Shown here: piece after piece, positions 8,690-16,183 of the stretch
How positions within the stretch are numbered: position 1 is the stretch's first letter
How the letters are laid out: each line of letters opens with the position of its first letter
Assembly (NCBI RefSeq): GCF_900110655.1
Contig: NZ_FOEQ01000002.1
Span: forward strand, 672,571-736,570
Direction: 5' to 3'
Source of the DNA: Pseudomonas soli
GTDB taxonomy: Bacteria; Pseudomonadota; Gammaproteobacteria; Pseudomonadales; Pseudomonadaceae
DNA: 64,000 bases
Translations under genes and position numbers: made by a program
The notes under the pieces: model-generated
What the model was told of the DNA's origin: nothing
The model's input: only the letters and a program-made list of their open reading frames with translations
The model's database searches: none

Positions 8690-9426
8690 CTTCAACCCTT
8701 TAATTCGTTGCCAACGGGACCCGAGACACGGGCCACAGACCTTTGCGTTGGGAAGCCACGATGCCATGCCCCACCATTGCCACAATACTCGGCGAGCTCA
8801 CAGAATCGCGACTGCAAGGCGCTAGCGAGCCGCTAGCCGCCTCGTCTCCGGACGGTACGGTGCTCCATGGTTGTCGGCCTTCGCCGAATCCACTCCTGCT
8901 ACAGCGCCGGCATATGGGCAGGCAGCAATCGCCGACGGATCATAGCATGCCTCGTGCGCGAATGAGACTACACATTTCCTCGCCCCCATAATCGGCAACC
9001 TTGTCACGAAGTAGGTAGCGCACGGGTAGCCGACAATTCAATGCAGCATTCCTTTCCGACCAAAGGCAAAGGATATTTCCTACACCCCTAAAGCACAAAG
9101 CCTACAGAAATTCTCGACTAGAAACGATAATGCTCACCCCTGCAGGGACGATGACGCAAAACACATTGCACACGCAGGACAATCAAGATCACCCGATCAG
9201 CGCAACATCGACAAGATGGCAATTAGTCATCATCAGTCACGGCAAACGACCGACCCCGGACCTCTGGCGGACGCCTTGGGTATAGATCCTCCCGAGAAAA
9301 TGATGGACAATCGCCGACCGCTTTCAGGCGCTTCAACCCGACACCCGCCGGCAAGTACTTTTTTCGGCCGTTACCCAGCAACGGACAGAATAACGCCCAG
9401 GCTCCGCTCAGATAGGAAATCACTTA
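8690..9426. other. 737-bp intergenic region between divergent legB and second ptmE-like gene
   Basis: No convincing gene is visible on either strand; the open frames here are short and have no recognisable protein character. The region must carry the promoters for both the leg operon (leftward) and the 9427 gene (rightward). An imperfect inverted repeat around GCTAGC occurs near 8820-8840. No JUMPstart-like element was recognised. The length is unusual for this compact genome and would fit a remnant of gene replacement or a long 5' leader. Confidence 0.5.
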
Positions 9427-10521
9427 ATGACAAAGTGGACCAATACCATTGTTGCCTCCAACCATTCCCTTCGCGATGCAATTAGCCGGATCGACGCGGG
9501 CGGGTTGCAGATGGCGCTAGTGCTCGATGAGGAGCGGCGGCTGCTCGGCACCCTGAGCGATGGTGATGTGCGTCGGGCCATCTTGCAGAATGTCGATCTG
9601 GATACGCCTGTGCGCAACGTGGTCAACCAGTCCCCTGTCACCGCACACGTCTCCGCCTCACGCGCCGAGCAACTCGGCCTGATGCGACGCAAGACATTGA
9701 ACCATCTGCCGCTACTGGATGACGAAAAGCGCGTGGTGGGGATGTCCACTCTCAATGACCTGGCCGGCATCACCGAGCGCCCCAACTGGGTCGTACTCAT
9801 GGCAGGAGGGCTGGGTCAACGCCTGCGACCATTGACGGAAAACTGCCCGAAGCCGATGTTGACCATCGCCGGAAAACCGATTCTCGAATGCATTCTTGAA
9901 AATTTCATAGAACAAGGATTTAGACGGTTTTATATTTCGGTCAATTATTTGGCCGACATGGTCCGCGATCATTTCGGCGATGGCAGCAAATGGGGTGTAC
10001 AAATTCGTTATCTTGCCGAAACCAAGCGCCTGGGCACTGCCGGAGCCCTGTCCCTGCTCCCGGAAAAGCCCGTGGATCCAGTGCTGGTGATGAACGGCGA
10101 CCTGCTGACCCGCGCACGATTCGACTCGCTCCTCGAATACCACATCGAACATGATGCGCAAGCAACTATGACCGTTCGTGAGTATGACTTCCAGGTACCC
10201 TACGGCGTGGTGAAGATGAACGGCTCGAGCATCGCCGCACTGGATGAGAAGCCGGTGCACAGTTTCTATGTGAACGCGGGTATTTACGTCATCGCGCCAG
10301 GCGCGGTGGAACAGATTCCAAGCGACACCTATTACGACATGCCCAGCCTTTTCGAACACCTGATCGAGAAAGAGCATTCCACCGCAGCGTTCCCGCTGCG
10401 TGAATACTGGCTCGATATAGGACGACTGGAAGAGTTCGAACGTGCACAGCATGAGTGGCCTTCCCAGGGGCATCTCAACAAGCCGCACTTCACTCCCGCC
10501 GGCGCCCTGGAGTCGATCTGA
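9427..10521 (+). CDS. Second CBS-domain sugar nucleotidyltransferase (PtmE-like paralogue)
   Basis: Protein of 364 residues with a CBS pair (about residues 5-115) followed by an NTP_transferase domain (MAGGLGQRLRPLTENCPKP, VMNGDLLTR, VNAGIYV). The layout is the same as the gene at 2556-3626, but the sequence is clearly diverged, for example in the loop after the first strand. It is read away from the leg operon and is the first plus-strand gene of the locus. The ATG follows AGGAAA at a slightly long spacing. It may supply a different activated sugar, or be a redundant GDP-GlcN synthase. Activity and substrate are unproven. Confidence 0.85.
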   Translation: MTKWTNTIVASNHSLRDAISRIDAGGLQMALVLDEERRLLGTLSDGDVRRAILQNVDLDTPVRNVVNQSPVTAHVSASRAEQLGLMRRKTLNHLPLLDDEKRVVGMSTLNDLAGITERPNWVVLMAGGLGQRLRPLTENCPKPMLTIAGKPILECILENFIEQGFRRFYISVNYLADMVRDHFGDGSKWGVQIRYLAETKRLGTAGALSLLPEKPVDPVLVMNGDLLTRARFDSLLEYHIEHDAQATMTVREYDFQVPYGVVKMNGSSIAALDEKPVHSFYVNAGIYVIAPGAVEQIPSDTYYDMPSLFEHLIEKEHSTAAFPLREYWLDIGRLEEFERAQHEWPSQGHLNKPHFTPAGALESI

Positions 10522-10662
10522 GGCAGTTCTGCAGACAACCACGTGGTCCGAGCGAGGCAAAGCCAGCACGCCTCACACATGCACTTTCGCTGGAAACGCT
10601 TCAACCTCGTCGGTCAACAGTACTTTGACACCAAGCAAATCGAGATAGAAGGAAGCAATCCG

Positions 10663-11073
10663 ATGGTAAACATTCTTCGTATAGCTGCAGTCTCCACCCT
10701 CACCTGCGCGCTGCTCAGCGGCTGTGACCAGTCCGCACCACCAGCACAGAACAACGCGATAGGCCGCCCTGCGGCCACGCAGAACACCACCGCTGAAGTC
10801 AAGTCCCAGGAAGCTCTCGGCCTGGCCCTGTCGTCGCCAGAAGCTGCCGCCCAGATTGCCGCCAAGTATCCTGAGGCCGTCGCCCAGGCGACCCTCAGGG
10901 CTTCCGAACAGGCACTGGCTGACTTCAAGGCCTCCCCCGAGTCCGCCAAGGTGAATCTGGCGGCTTATGCGCAACTGGCTACCGCTGCAGCCAGCGCAGC
11001 CCCTGATTCGAAGACGGTGCAAGACGCCGCAAGCAAGACCCGGGAATTCAAGGACAAAGCCGAGCGCATGTAA
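10663..11073 (+). CDS. Small alanine-rich lipoprotein of unknown function
   Basis: Protein of 136 residues beginning with a lipoprotein signal peptide and a lipobox LLSGC, so Cys20 would be lipidated. Residues after the cysteine are polar and proline/asparagine-rich; the rest is alanine- and lysine-rich and predicted by eye to be helical, with no recognised domain. The ATG at 10663 is preceded by GAAGGAAG. It sits between the second nucleotidyltransferase and the export operon, all on the plus strand. The position suggests a role linked to the surface polysaccharide, but nothing in the sequence proves this. Confidence 0.7.
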   Translation: MVNILRIAAVSTLTCALLSGCDQSAPPAQNNAIGRPAATQNTTAEVKSQEALGLALSSPEAAAQIAAKYPEAVAQATLRASEQALADFKASPESAKVNLAAYAQLATAAASAAPDSKTVQDAASKTREFKDKAERM

Positions 11074-11200
11074 CGCCACGCCCGTGATAGCCGGACGCCA
11101 GCGCTGACCTCATCGCTCGATGTCTTCAGCGCCGGCGCAATCGGGTTGGCGACCCGCAAACTCTCGATGGAGCAATGAATATGCAATATAGAGGTCAGGC

Positions 11201-12760
11201 ATGACAGCTGGCAGCCCGTCGGGCAAAAGCATTCTCTTCGTTATAAACGAAGCAGGTGAGTTCGTTGAGCTCCGCCGTGTCGCACTCGCAGCAAAACAGG
11301 CGGGATATTCGATCAACTTTCTGTTTGCCAGCGCATCCTATGTGAACCTCAGACAGGATCGCGCCTTCTGTCGCCTCAACGGCTTCAATGATTTTTTCCC
11401 TGGACGCTCGCTGCGCCGCTCGCACCTCTCCAGGCAATACGCCAGCATCTCCCAGGACCTCGACAACGGTTACGCGCCTCACTCACTGAAAAATGCCACA
11501 CGACCACGCATCAGCAAGCTGGCGATGTGGAGCGCACTCATCCTGTCTTCAATCAGCAGCCCGATCATCAGACTGAGCTCCAAGCTCAATGCGGCAGCGA
11601 ATGCTCGCAAGGAGCGCCGCTCCAATCTGTTTCAGCCGTTCAACTACGCGCGCAATGTCTACAACAAGATCCGCCCCTCGCTGGTCGTGTTCGGCCAGGA
11701 ATTCCCCGGATCGATCAATTCGTTGCTCACTCGCATGTGCAACAACGACAAAGTACCGACATTGATCATCCCCTTTGCCGTCGGCACCACCAAGGAAATG
11801 GTCGAAAGCCTCTCCGACAAGCCGGCCTACGACAGCGACCAGAACCTACTCAACCGAACGGCGGCAAAGCTGTTCCCGCACTGGGTGAACTACTACGCCG
11901 ACAAGAAGCTGCTGCGCCTCCCTGGCGACAAGATCATTTTGCTCGAGGCATGCGGCCTGGCCCCGGAACACCCGTGGATCCCGAACAACAGCAAGGTCAC
12001 CCGAATCGCGGTTGAAAGCCCGGAAATGCTGCGCTACTACCAACGCATGCAGTTCCCCGCATCGCAACTTAGCCTGACCGGCGCCGCGTACGACGACATT
12101 CTCTACAATGCACGCCACTCCGAAACAGCTCGCGACAAAGTGCTCCGTCGACTGCGCCTGGACAACAACAAGCCCTTGCTGGTGTGCGCTTGGCCGACGG
12201 ACCAGTACGGTTCGCGCAATCTGCCCATGGAGTTCCCCAACTACAAGGCACTTTGCAACGCTTGGGCCAAGGCACTTGCCGTCGTGCACCGCTTCACGGA
12301 CTTCAACGTCATCATTCGCCCTCACCCGGTCACCGACCCGGAGCTACTGATGGAAGTTCTGCGTCCTCACCGCCTCCATCATCGCGTGACCGATATCGAC
12401 ACCCTAGAACTTGTCCCGGCCTGCGACCTCTTCGTCGCCTGCGTGTCCTCGACACTGAGGTGGGCCACCGCCTGCGGCATCCCGGCCATCAACTACGACT
12501 GTTACGATTACGGTTACACCGACTTCGACAGCGCTGGCGGCCTGATCACGACCAACCGCTACAGCGCGTTCGTGCAGGCGATCGAGTCCATGACAGACAA
12601 CAAGGAAGCCTACCAGGCTGCCCGCGCCCAGCAGCAGGCTTGCGCCAAGGAATGGGGACTTCAGGATGGTGACTCGATGAAGCGTATCATTACCCTGATC
12701 GGCGAACTGGCCCCCTCCTCCACGCCCCTCACCCCATCGACCCAAGACAACCGCCCATGA
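11201..12760 (+). CDS. Large GT-B-like protein of capsule/O-antigen locus, probable glycosyltransferase
   Basis: Protein of 519 residues with no signal peptide. The C-terminal half has RPHPVTD (about residue 370) and CVSSTLRWATACG (about residue 410), the HP and Ser/Thr pair seen in GT-B enzymes related to CMP-sugar transferases, UDP-GlcNAc 2-epimerases and capsule synthesis proteins. The N-terminus (ILFVINEAGEFVELRRVA) fits the first Rossmann half. The start is ATG 11201 with GAGG upstream. Its stop overlaps the wzm start (ATGA). First gene of a five-gene coupled operon that includes an ABC exporter, so it probably builds or primes the exported glycan. Donor and acceptor are unknown. Confidence 0.65.
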   Translation: MTAGSPSGKSILFVINEAGEFVELRRVALAAKQAGYSINFLFASASYVNLRQDRAFCRLNGFNDFFPGRSLRRSHLSRQYASISQDLDNGYAPHSLKNATRPRISKLAMWSALILSSISSPIIRLSSKLNAAANARKERRSNLFQPFNYARNVYNKIRPSLVVFGQEFPGSINSLLTRMCNNDKVPTLIIPFAVGTTKEMVESLSDKPAYDSDQNLLNRTAAKLFPHWVNYYADKKLLRLPGDKIILLEACGLAPEHPWIPNNSKVTRIAVESPEMLRYYQRMQFPASQLSLTGAAYDDILYNARHSETARDKVLRRLRLDNNKPLLVCAWPTDQYGSRNLPMEFPNYKALCNAWAKALAVVHRFTDFNVIIRPHPVTDPELLMEVLRPHRLHHRVTDIDTLELVPACDLFVACVSSTLRWATACGIPAINYDCYDYGYTDFDSAGGLITTNRYSAFVQAIESMTDNKEAYQAARAQQQACAKEWGLQDGDSMKRIITLIGELAPSSTPLTPSTQDNRP

Positions 12761-13608
12761 GTAAATCAGGAAAAAACCGGATCCCGCTCAAGGAGACGGT
12801 GGTCAGTAATAACAGCCAGTTCAATCTGCTCGGCCTGCTCAAGAATCTCTGGGAATTTCGCCTACTGCTCTGGGTGTTCTGCAAGCGCGATCTCAAGGGA
12901 CGCTACACTCAGACAATCTTCGGCCTGGGCTGGGTCATACTGACACCGCTGATCACCGTAGGCGTATTCGTCATCGTCTTCGGTGTCATGGTGAAGGTCC
13001 CCACCGATGGCTTGCCCACCATCATGTTCTACCTGGTGGCGGTGATCCCCTGGTACGCCTTCATGAACGTGCTGAACCCCTCGGTCCAGATGATCGAAGG
13101 CAACGCAGGCCTGATCAGCAAGGTTTACTTCCCGCGGCTGCTGATCGGTGGCTCCTACGCTGTCGGCGCGGCGGTGGACTTCCTGATCGCCTATACCCTG
13201 CTCATCACCCCGTTCGCCATCGCCTACAATGTCTGGACGCCACAGCTGCTGTTGATCATGCCATTGCTGTTGCTCTGCACACTGATGACAGGCTTGGGGG
13301 TAGGCTTGATTCTAGCCCCCCTTAACGCGAAGTACCGTGACGTCAAGCATCTGGTACCCCTGGCCTTGCAATTGTTCTATTACTCGACGCCAGCCATCTA
13401 CCCAGTTTCGGCAGTCCCGCCGTGGGCCAAGCCGTGGTACTCCGTCAATCCCCTGTCGCTGGTCATTTCCAGCTATCGAGACGCCATGCACGGACACTGG
13501 CCGTCGAGCAGCACCCTCTTCACGCTGATCACCATTGCCGTGGTGTGCTTCACCGCCGGCGTCCTGATTTTCCAGCATTTTGACAAGAACGTGGTGGACA
13601 CCCTATGA
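12757..13608 (+). CDS. wzm: Polysaccharide ABC exporter, membrane subunit
   Basis: ABC-2 type permease of 283 residues with about six hydrophobic membrane segments and the N-terminal amphipathic stretch typical of Wzm/KpsM. The pattern KRDLKGRYTQTIFGLGW at residues 44-60, just before the first membrane helix, and PAIYPVSAVP are characteristic of O-antigen and teichoic acid exporters. It pairs with the ATPase encoded immediately downstream (4-bp overlap). Together they would move an undecaprenyl-linked glycan across the inner membrane, the alternative to a Wzx/Wzy route. Confidence 0.95.
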   Translation: MSKSGKNRIPLKETVVSNNSQFNLLGLLKNLWEFRLLLWVFCKRDLKGRYTQTIFGLGWVILTPLITVGVFVIVFGVMVKVPTDGLPTIMFYLVAVIPWYAFMNVLNPSVQMIEGNAGLISKVYFPRLLIGGSYAVGAAVDFLIAYTLLITPFAIAYNVWTPQLLLIMPLLLLCTLMTGLGVGLILAPLNAKYRDVKHLVPLALQLFYYSTPAIYPVSAVPPWAKPWYSVNPLSLVISSYRDAMHGHWPSSSTLFTLITIAVVCFTAGVLIFQHFDKNVVDTL

Positions 13609-14999
13609 GCTGGGCGATTCGTTGCGAAGAACTTTCCAAGCTCTACAAGATTGGAAAATCCAATGTCACCGCCGCTGAAATGGTCAATGAGCAAATCCGC
13701 TGGATGCTCGGCCGGCTGGCGCGCCCCCTGCGCAAGACTCAGTCAGCACTGCCGACACCGACGACCAACCACCACACGATTCTCGACGAACTGCAGACAC
13801 AGGATGCGCCGGACAACCATTTCTGGTCCTTGAGGGATATCAACCTCGAGGTCGAACAAGGTGACCGCGTTGGAATCATAGGCCCGAACGGTTGCGGCAA
13901 GAGCACGCTTCTGAAAATCCTTTCACGGATTACCTCCCCCTCGTCGGGACTGTTCCGATTCAAGGGTCGGCTAGTCAGCCTTCTCGAGATTGGCACGGGC
14001 TTCCACGGGGACCTTTCCGGGCGGGAGAACATTTTCCTGAATGGCTCGATCATGGGCATGAAGCCCAAGGAAATCAGCCGTCGCCTCGAAGAAATCATCG
14101 AGTTCTCAGAGCTGGGCGAACTGATCGACACCCCGGTTAAACGCTATTCATCAGGCATGTACGTGCGTCTGGCGTTTTCTGTGGCAGCGCATCTCGAGTC
14201 CGAAATCCTGATCGTTGACGAAGTCCTGGCAGTAGGGGATGCCGCCTTTCAACGACGTTGCGCCGACAAGATGCTGCAGGTGGCCGACGAGGGGCGAACG
14301 CTGCTGTTCGTCAGTCATGACATGGACGCCGTGAACCGCATCTGCAACCGCGCAGTGCACATGTCGCACGGCAGGATTATCGAAGACAGCCGGATCACCC
14401 AGCCACAGCAAACCGCAGTGCACTCCGCAAGCGTATCTGACATCACACGCTCCTACATTCGCTCCGGCATCCGCCTGCAGCAAGAGATCGTATGGCCTGC
14501 CAACGATGCACCTGTATTCGACGATTGCGTGACATTGAATGCCGTGCGTCTAGTCGATGAACAGGGAACAGTCCGCAATGAGTTCGACGTCAAGGAAGAC
14601 ATCATTGTCGAAGTGGTATTCTCGGTCAAAGAAGAGAAATGGCCGATCAATGTTCATATCCATCTCAAGGACCTGGCAGGACACTACCTGCTAGTGTCGA
14701 TGGACAATTCCAGGATCGACTGTGGCAAGCGCCGGCCAGGTCGATATGTCGAACGTTGCCGGATCGCCGCTCCCTTGTTGAACGCGGGAGACTTCAAGAT
14801 CGACGTCGAACTGTGGCCGGGTGCAGAAGTCGATCATCGGATACTGCAGCCTTCCATTTTGAGCTTCACAGTCTCCGACGATAGCCACCCTTCTGGCGTT
14901 CGAGGCAACTGGCCAAACGCCTGGCCTGGCTGCCTGCTGCGCCCCGAACTGCAATGGGACGTTCAAACGCCAGCGCCGCAGCGCTCGTCTCTGCCATGA
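13605..14999 (+). CDS. wzt: Polysaccharide ABC exporter, ATPase with C-terminal carbohydrate-binding domain
   Basis: ATPase subunit of 464 residues. Walker A is GPNGCGKST (about residue 95), the signature is YSSGM, and Walker B is ILIVDEVLAVGD. From about residue 290 onward a beta-rich domain resembles the Wzt C-terminal domain that, in E. coli O8/O9a, recognises the modified non-reducing end of the glycan. This extension implies that chain length is set before export and that a terminal residue acts as the export signal. ATGA overlaps on both sides couple it to wzm and to the sialyltransferase-like gene. Confidence 0.95.
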   Translation: MSWAIRCEELSKLYKIGKSNVTAAEMVNEQIRWMLGRLARPLRKTQSALPTPTTNHHTILDELQTQDAPDNHFWSLRDINLEVEQGDRVGIIGPNGCGKSTLLKILSRITSPSSGLFRFKGRLVSLLEIGTGFHGDLSGRENIFLNGSIMGMKPKEISRRLEEIIEFSELGELIDTPVKRYSSGMYVRLAFSVAAHLESEILIVDEVLAVGDAAFQRRCADKMLQVADEGRTLLFVSHDMDAVNRICNRAVHMSHGRIIEDSRITQPQQTAVHSASVSDITRSYIRSGIRLQQEIVWPANDAPVFDDCVTLNAVRLVDEQGTVRNEFDVKEDIIVEVVFSVKEEKWPINVHIHLKDLAGHYLLVSMDNSRIDCGKRRPGRYVERCRIAAPLLNAGDFKIDVELWPGAEVDHRILQPSILSFTVSDDSHPSGVRGNWPNAWPGCLLRPELQWDVQTPAPQRSSLP

Positions 15000-16183
15000 A
15001 TCCCGACGGGGCATCTCCAGCGATCGTGACGGACCAGGAAGCCCTGGTCCTTGTATCATTCGCGCACCAGCTCGTGCATGCTATGTGTGCAGTGGAACTT
15101 GACCGAAAGCTAAACGGTTTTTCCACGACCGGCCGTGTAATAGTGGCCGTCTGGTCCTACCAGACGGCCCACCACCAGCAGAACTCTACGACCCGGGCAC
15201 TGTTCGAATCAATCATTCGCGCGTACCCATTCGCCGAACTGTTGTTCTTCTCGCTGAAAGAGCGCAAGGGGCCGCTGTCTCCCTACCGCAGGATCATGCA
15301 GCGCAGCCTGTGGCTCAGGCAGCGGCTTGGCTCGATCAGGATTGCCCATCCAGACTTTTTCTATGCACACGATGCCAGCGCGGACCATACCGCGCAGGCA
15401 TTCATGCAGGCGCTGCAAGAGACACGGAACATCTGCTACGGCGATGCGCCCGGATTCCTTTATCCAGGCCTGCGCCCGCCCCGACAATCCTTGACGCTCA
15501 GCCTGTCCAGCCTGAAAAACATGTTGTGGCAGAGCCGCATGAGCCAGGTTCATGATTGGTACAGTGCGACTCACGCCTATGCAGCCGTTGATTTCAACGA
15601 GCGCGAGAAAGATCAAGCGTTACCAGAGCTGACACCGATTCCCCCTGATCTCCTCATACAGCACATTACCCAGCTGAGAGAGGTCCTTCCAGCGATAGCC
15701 GACTTCGAACACGTCGTGCTGGCAAAACAGCGCAGGCCCTCCACGGTGCTGTTATTGAGCAACTTTTCCAAAAGCCGCCTTATGAGCCAGCGCAACGAAG
15801 TCTTGCTCTATCAGCGAATCTGCAATGAAAACATCACACCCGGAGCGCGCATACTCATAAAGAAACACCCCGGGACCACCCAGTGTTTCATGACGAGCCT
15901 TCTCCGCAGCCTAGATAACTTCCAAGTCGAGGTATTTCCCCAACACCTAGAAGACCTTCCCATCGAGTTATTCACGGAAATCAGCACGCACACGCTGGTT
16001 CTGTCTGTATCTTCGGCATCGGCGCTGTTCAGTCTGATGCCGGAAAGCAAGGTAATCCATGCTTTGAAACAGAAACATATCTGTAAGCTGTTTTACCCAA
16101 CACAACAGAACTATATGCTCGCAGCCAACAATAAAATCCTGATCCATGCCAAAACTGTCCGTCCTCAAACCTTAAGTACATGA
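14996..16183 (+). CDS. Sialyl/polysialyltransferase-like glycosyltransferase
   Basis: Protein of 395 residues, start ATG at 14996 overlapping the wzt stop; a longer start at 14954 lies inside wzt. No membrane segments. The C-terminal half has IKKHPG (about residue 295), matching the HP motif of bacterial sialyltransferases that binds CMP, and SVSSASALF (about residue 340), matching the Ser-rich motif; YGDAPGFLYPG about residue 160 may be the counterpart of the acidic D/E-D/E-G motif. The layout resembles the alpha-2,8-polysialyltransferase family. With legionaminic acid made in the same locus, it is a good candidate for the legionaminyltransferase. Family match is judged by eye, so the call is moderate. 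Confidence 0.65.
   Translation: MNPDGASPAIVTDQEALVLVSFAHQLVHAMCAVELDRKLNGFSTTGRVIVAVWSYQTAHHQQNSTTRALFESIIRAYPFAELLFFSLKERKGPLSPYRRIMQRSLWLRQRLGSIRIAHPDFFYAHDASADHTAQAFMQALQETRNICYGDAPGFLYPGLRPPRQSLTLSLSSLKNMLWQSRMSQVHDWYSATHAYAAVDFNEREKDQALPELTPIPPDLLIQHITQLREVLPAIADFEHVVLAKQRRPSTVLLLSNFSKSRLMSQRNEVLLYQRICNENITPGARILIKKHPGTTQCFMTSLLRSLDNFQVEVFPQHLEDLPIELFTEISTHTLVLSVSSASALFSLMPESKVIHALKQKHICKLFYPTQQNYMLAANNKILIHAKTVRPQTLST

Noticed and set aside
8743..8991. 82-codon frame in the legB upstream region as a gene
   Set aside because: No ribosome site or protein-like composition; overlaps the expected leg promoter.
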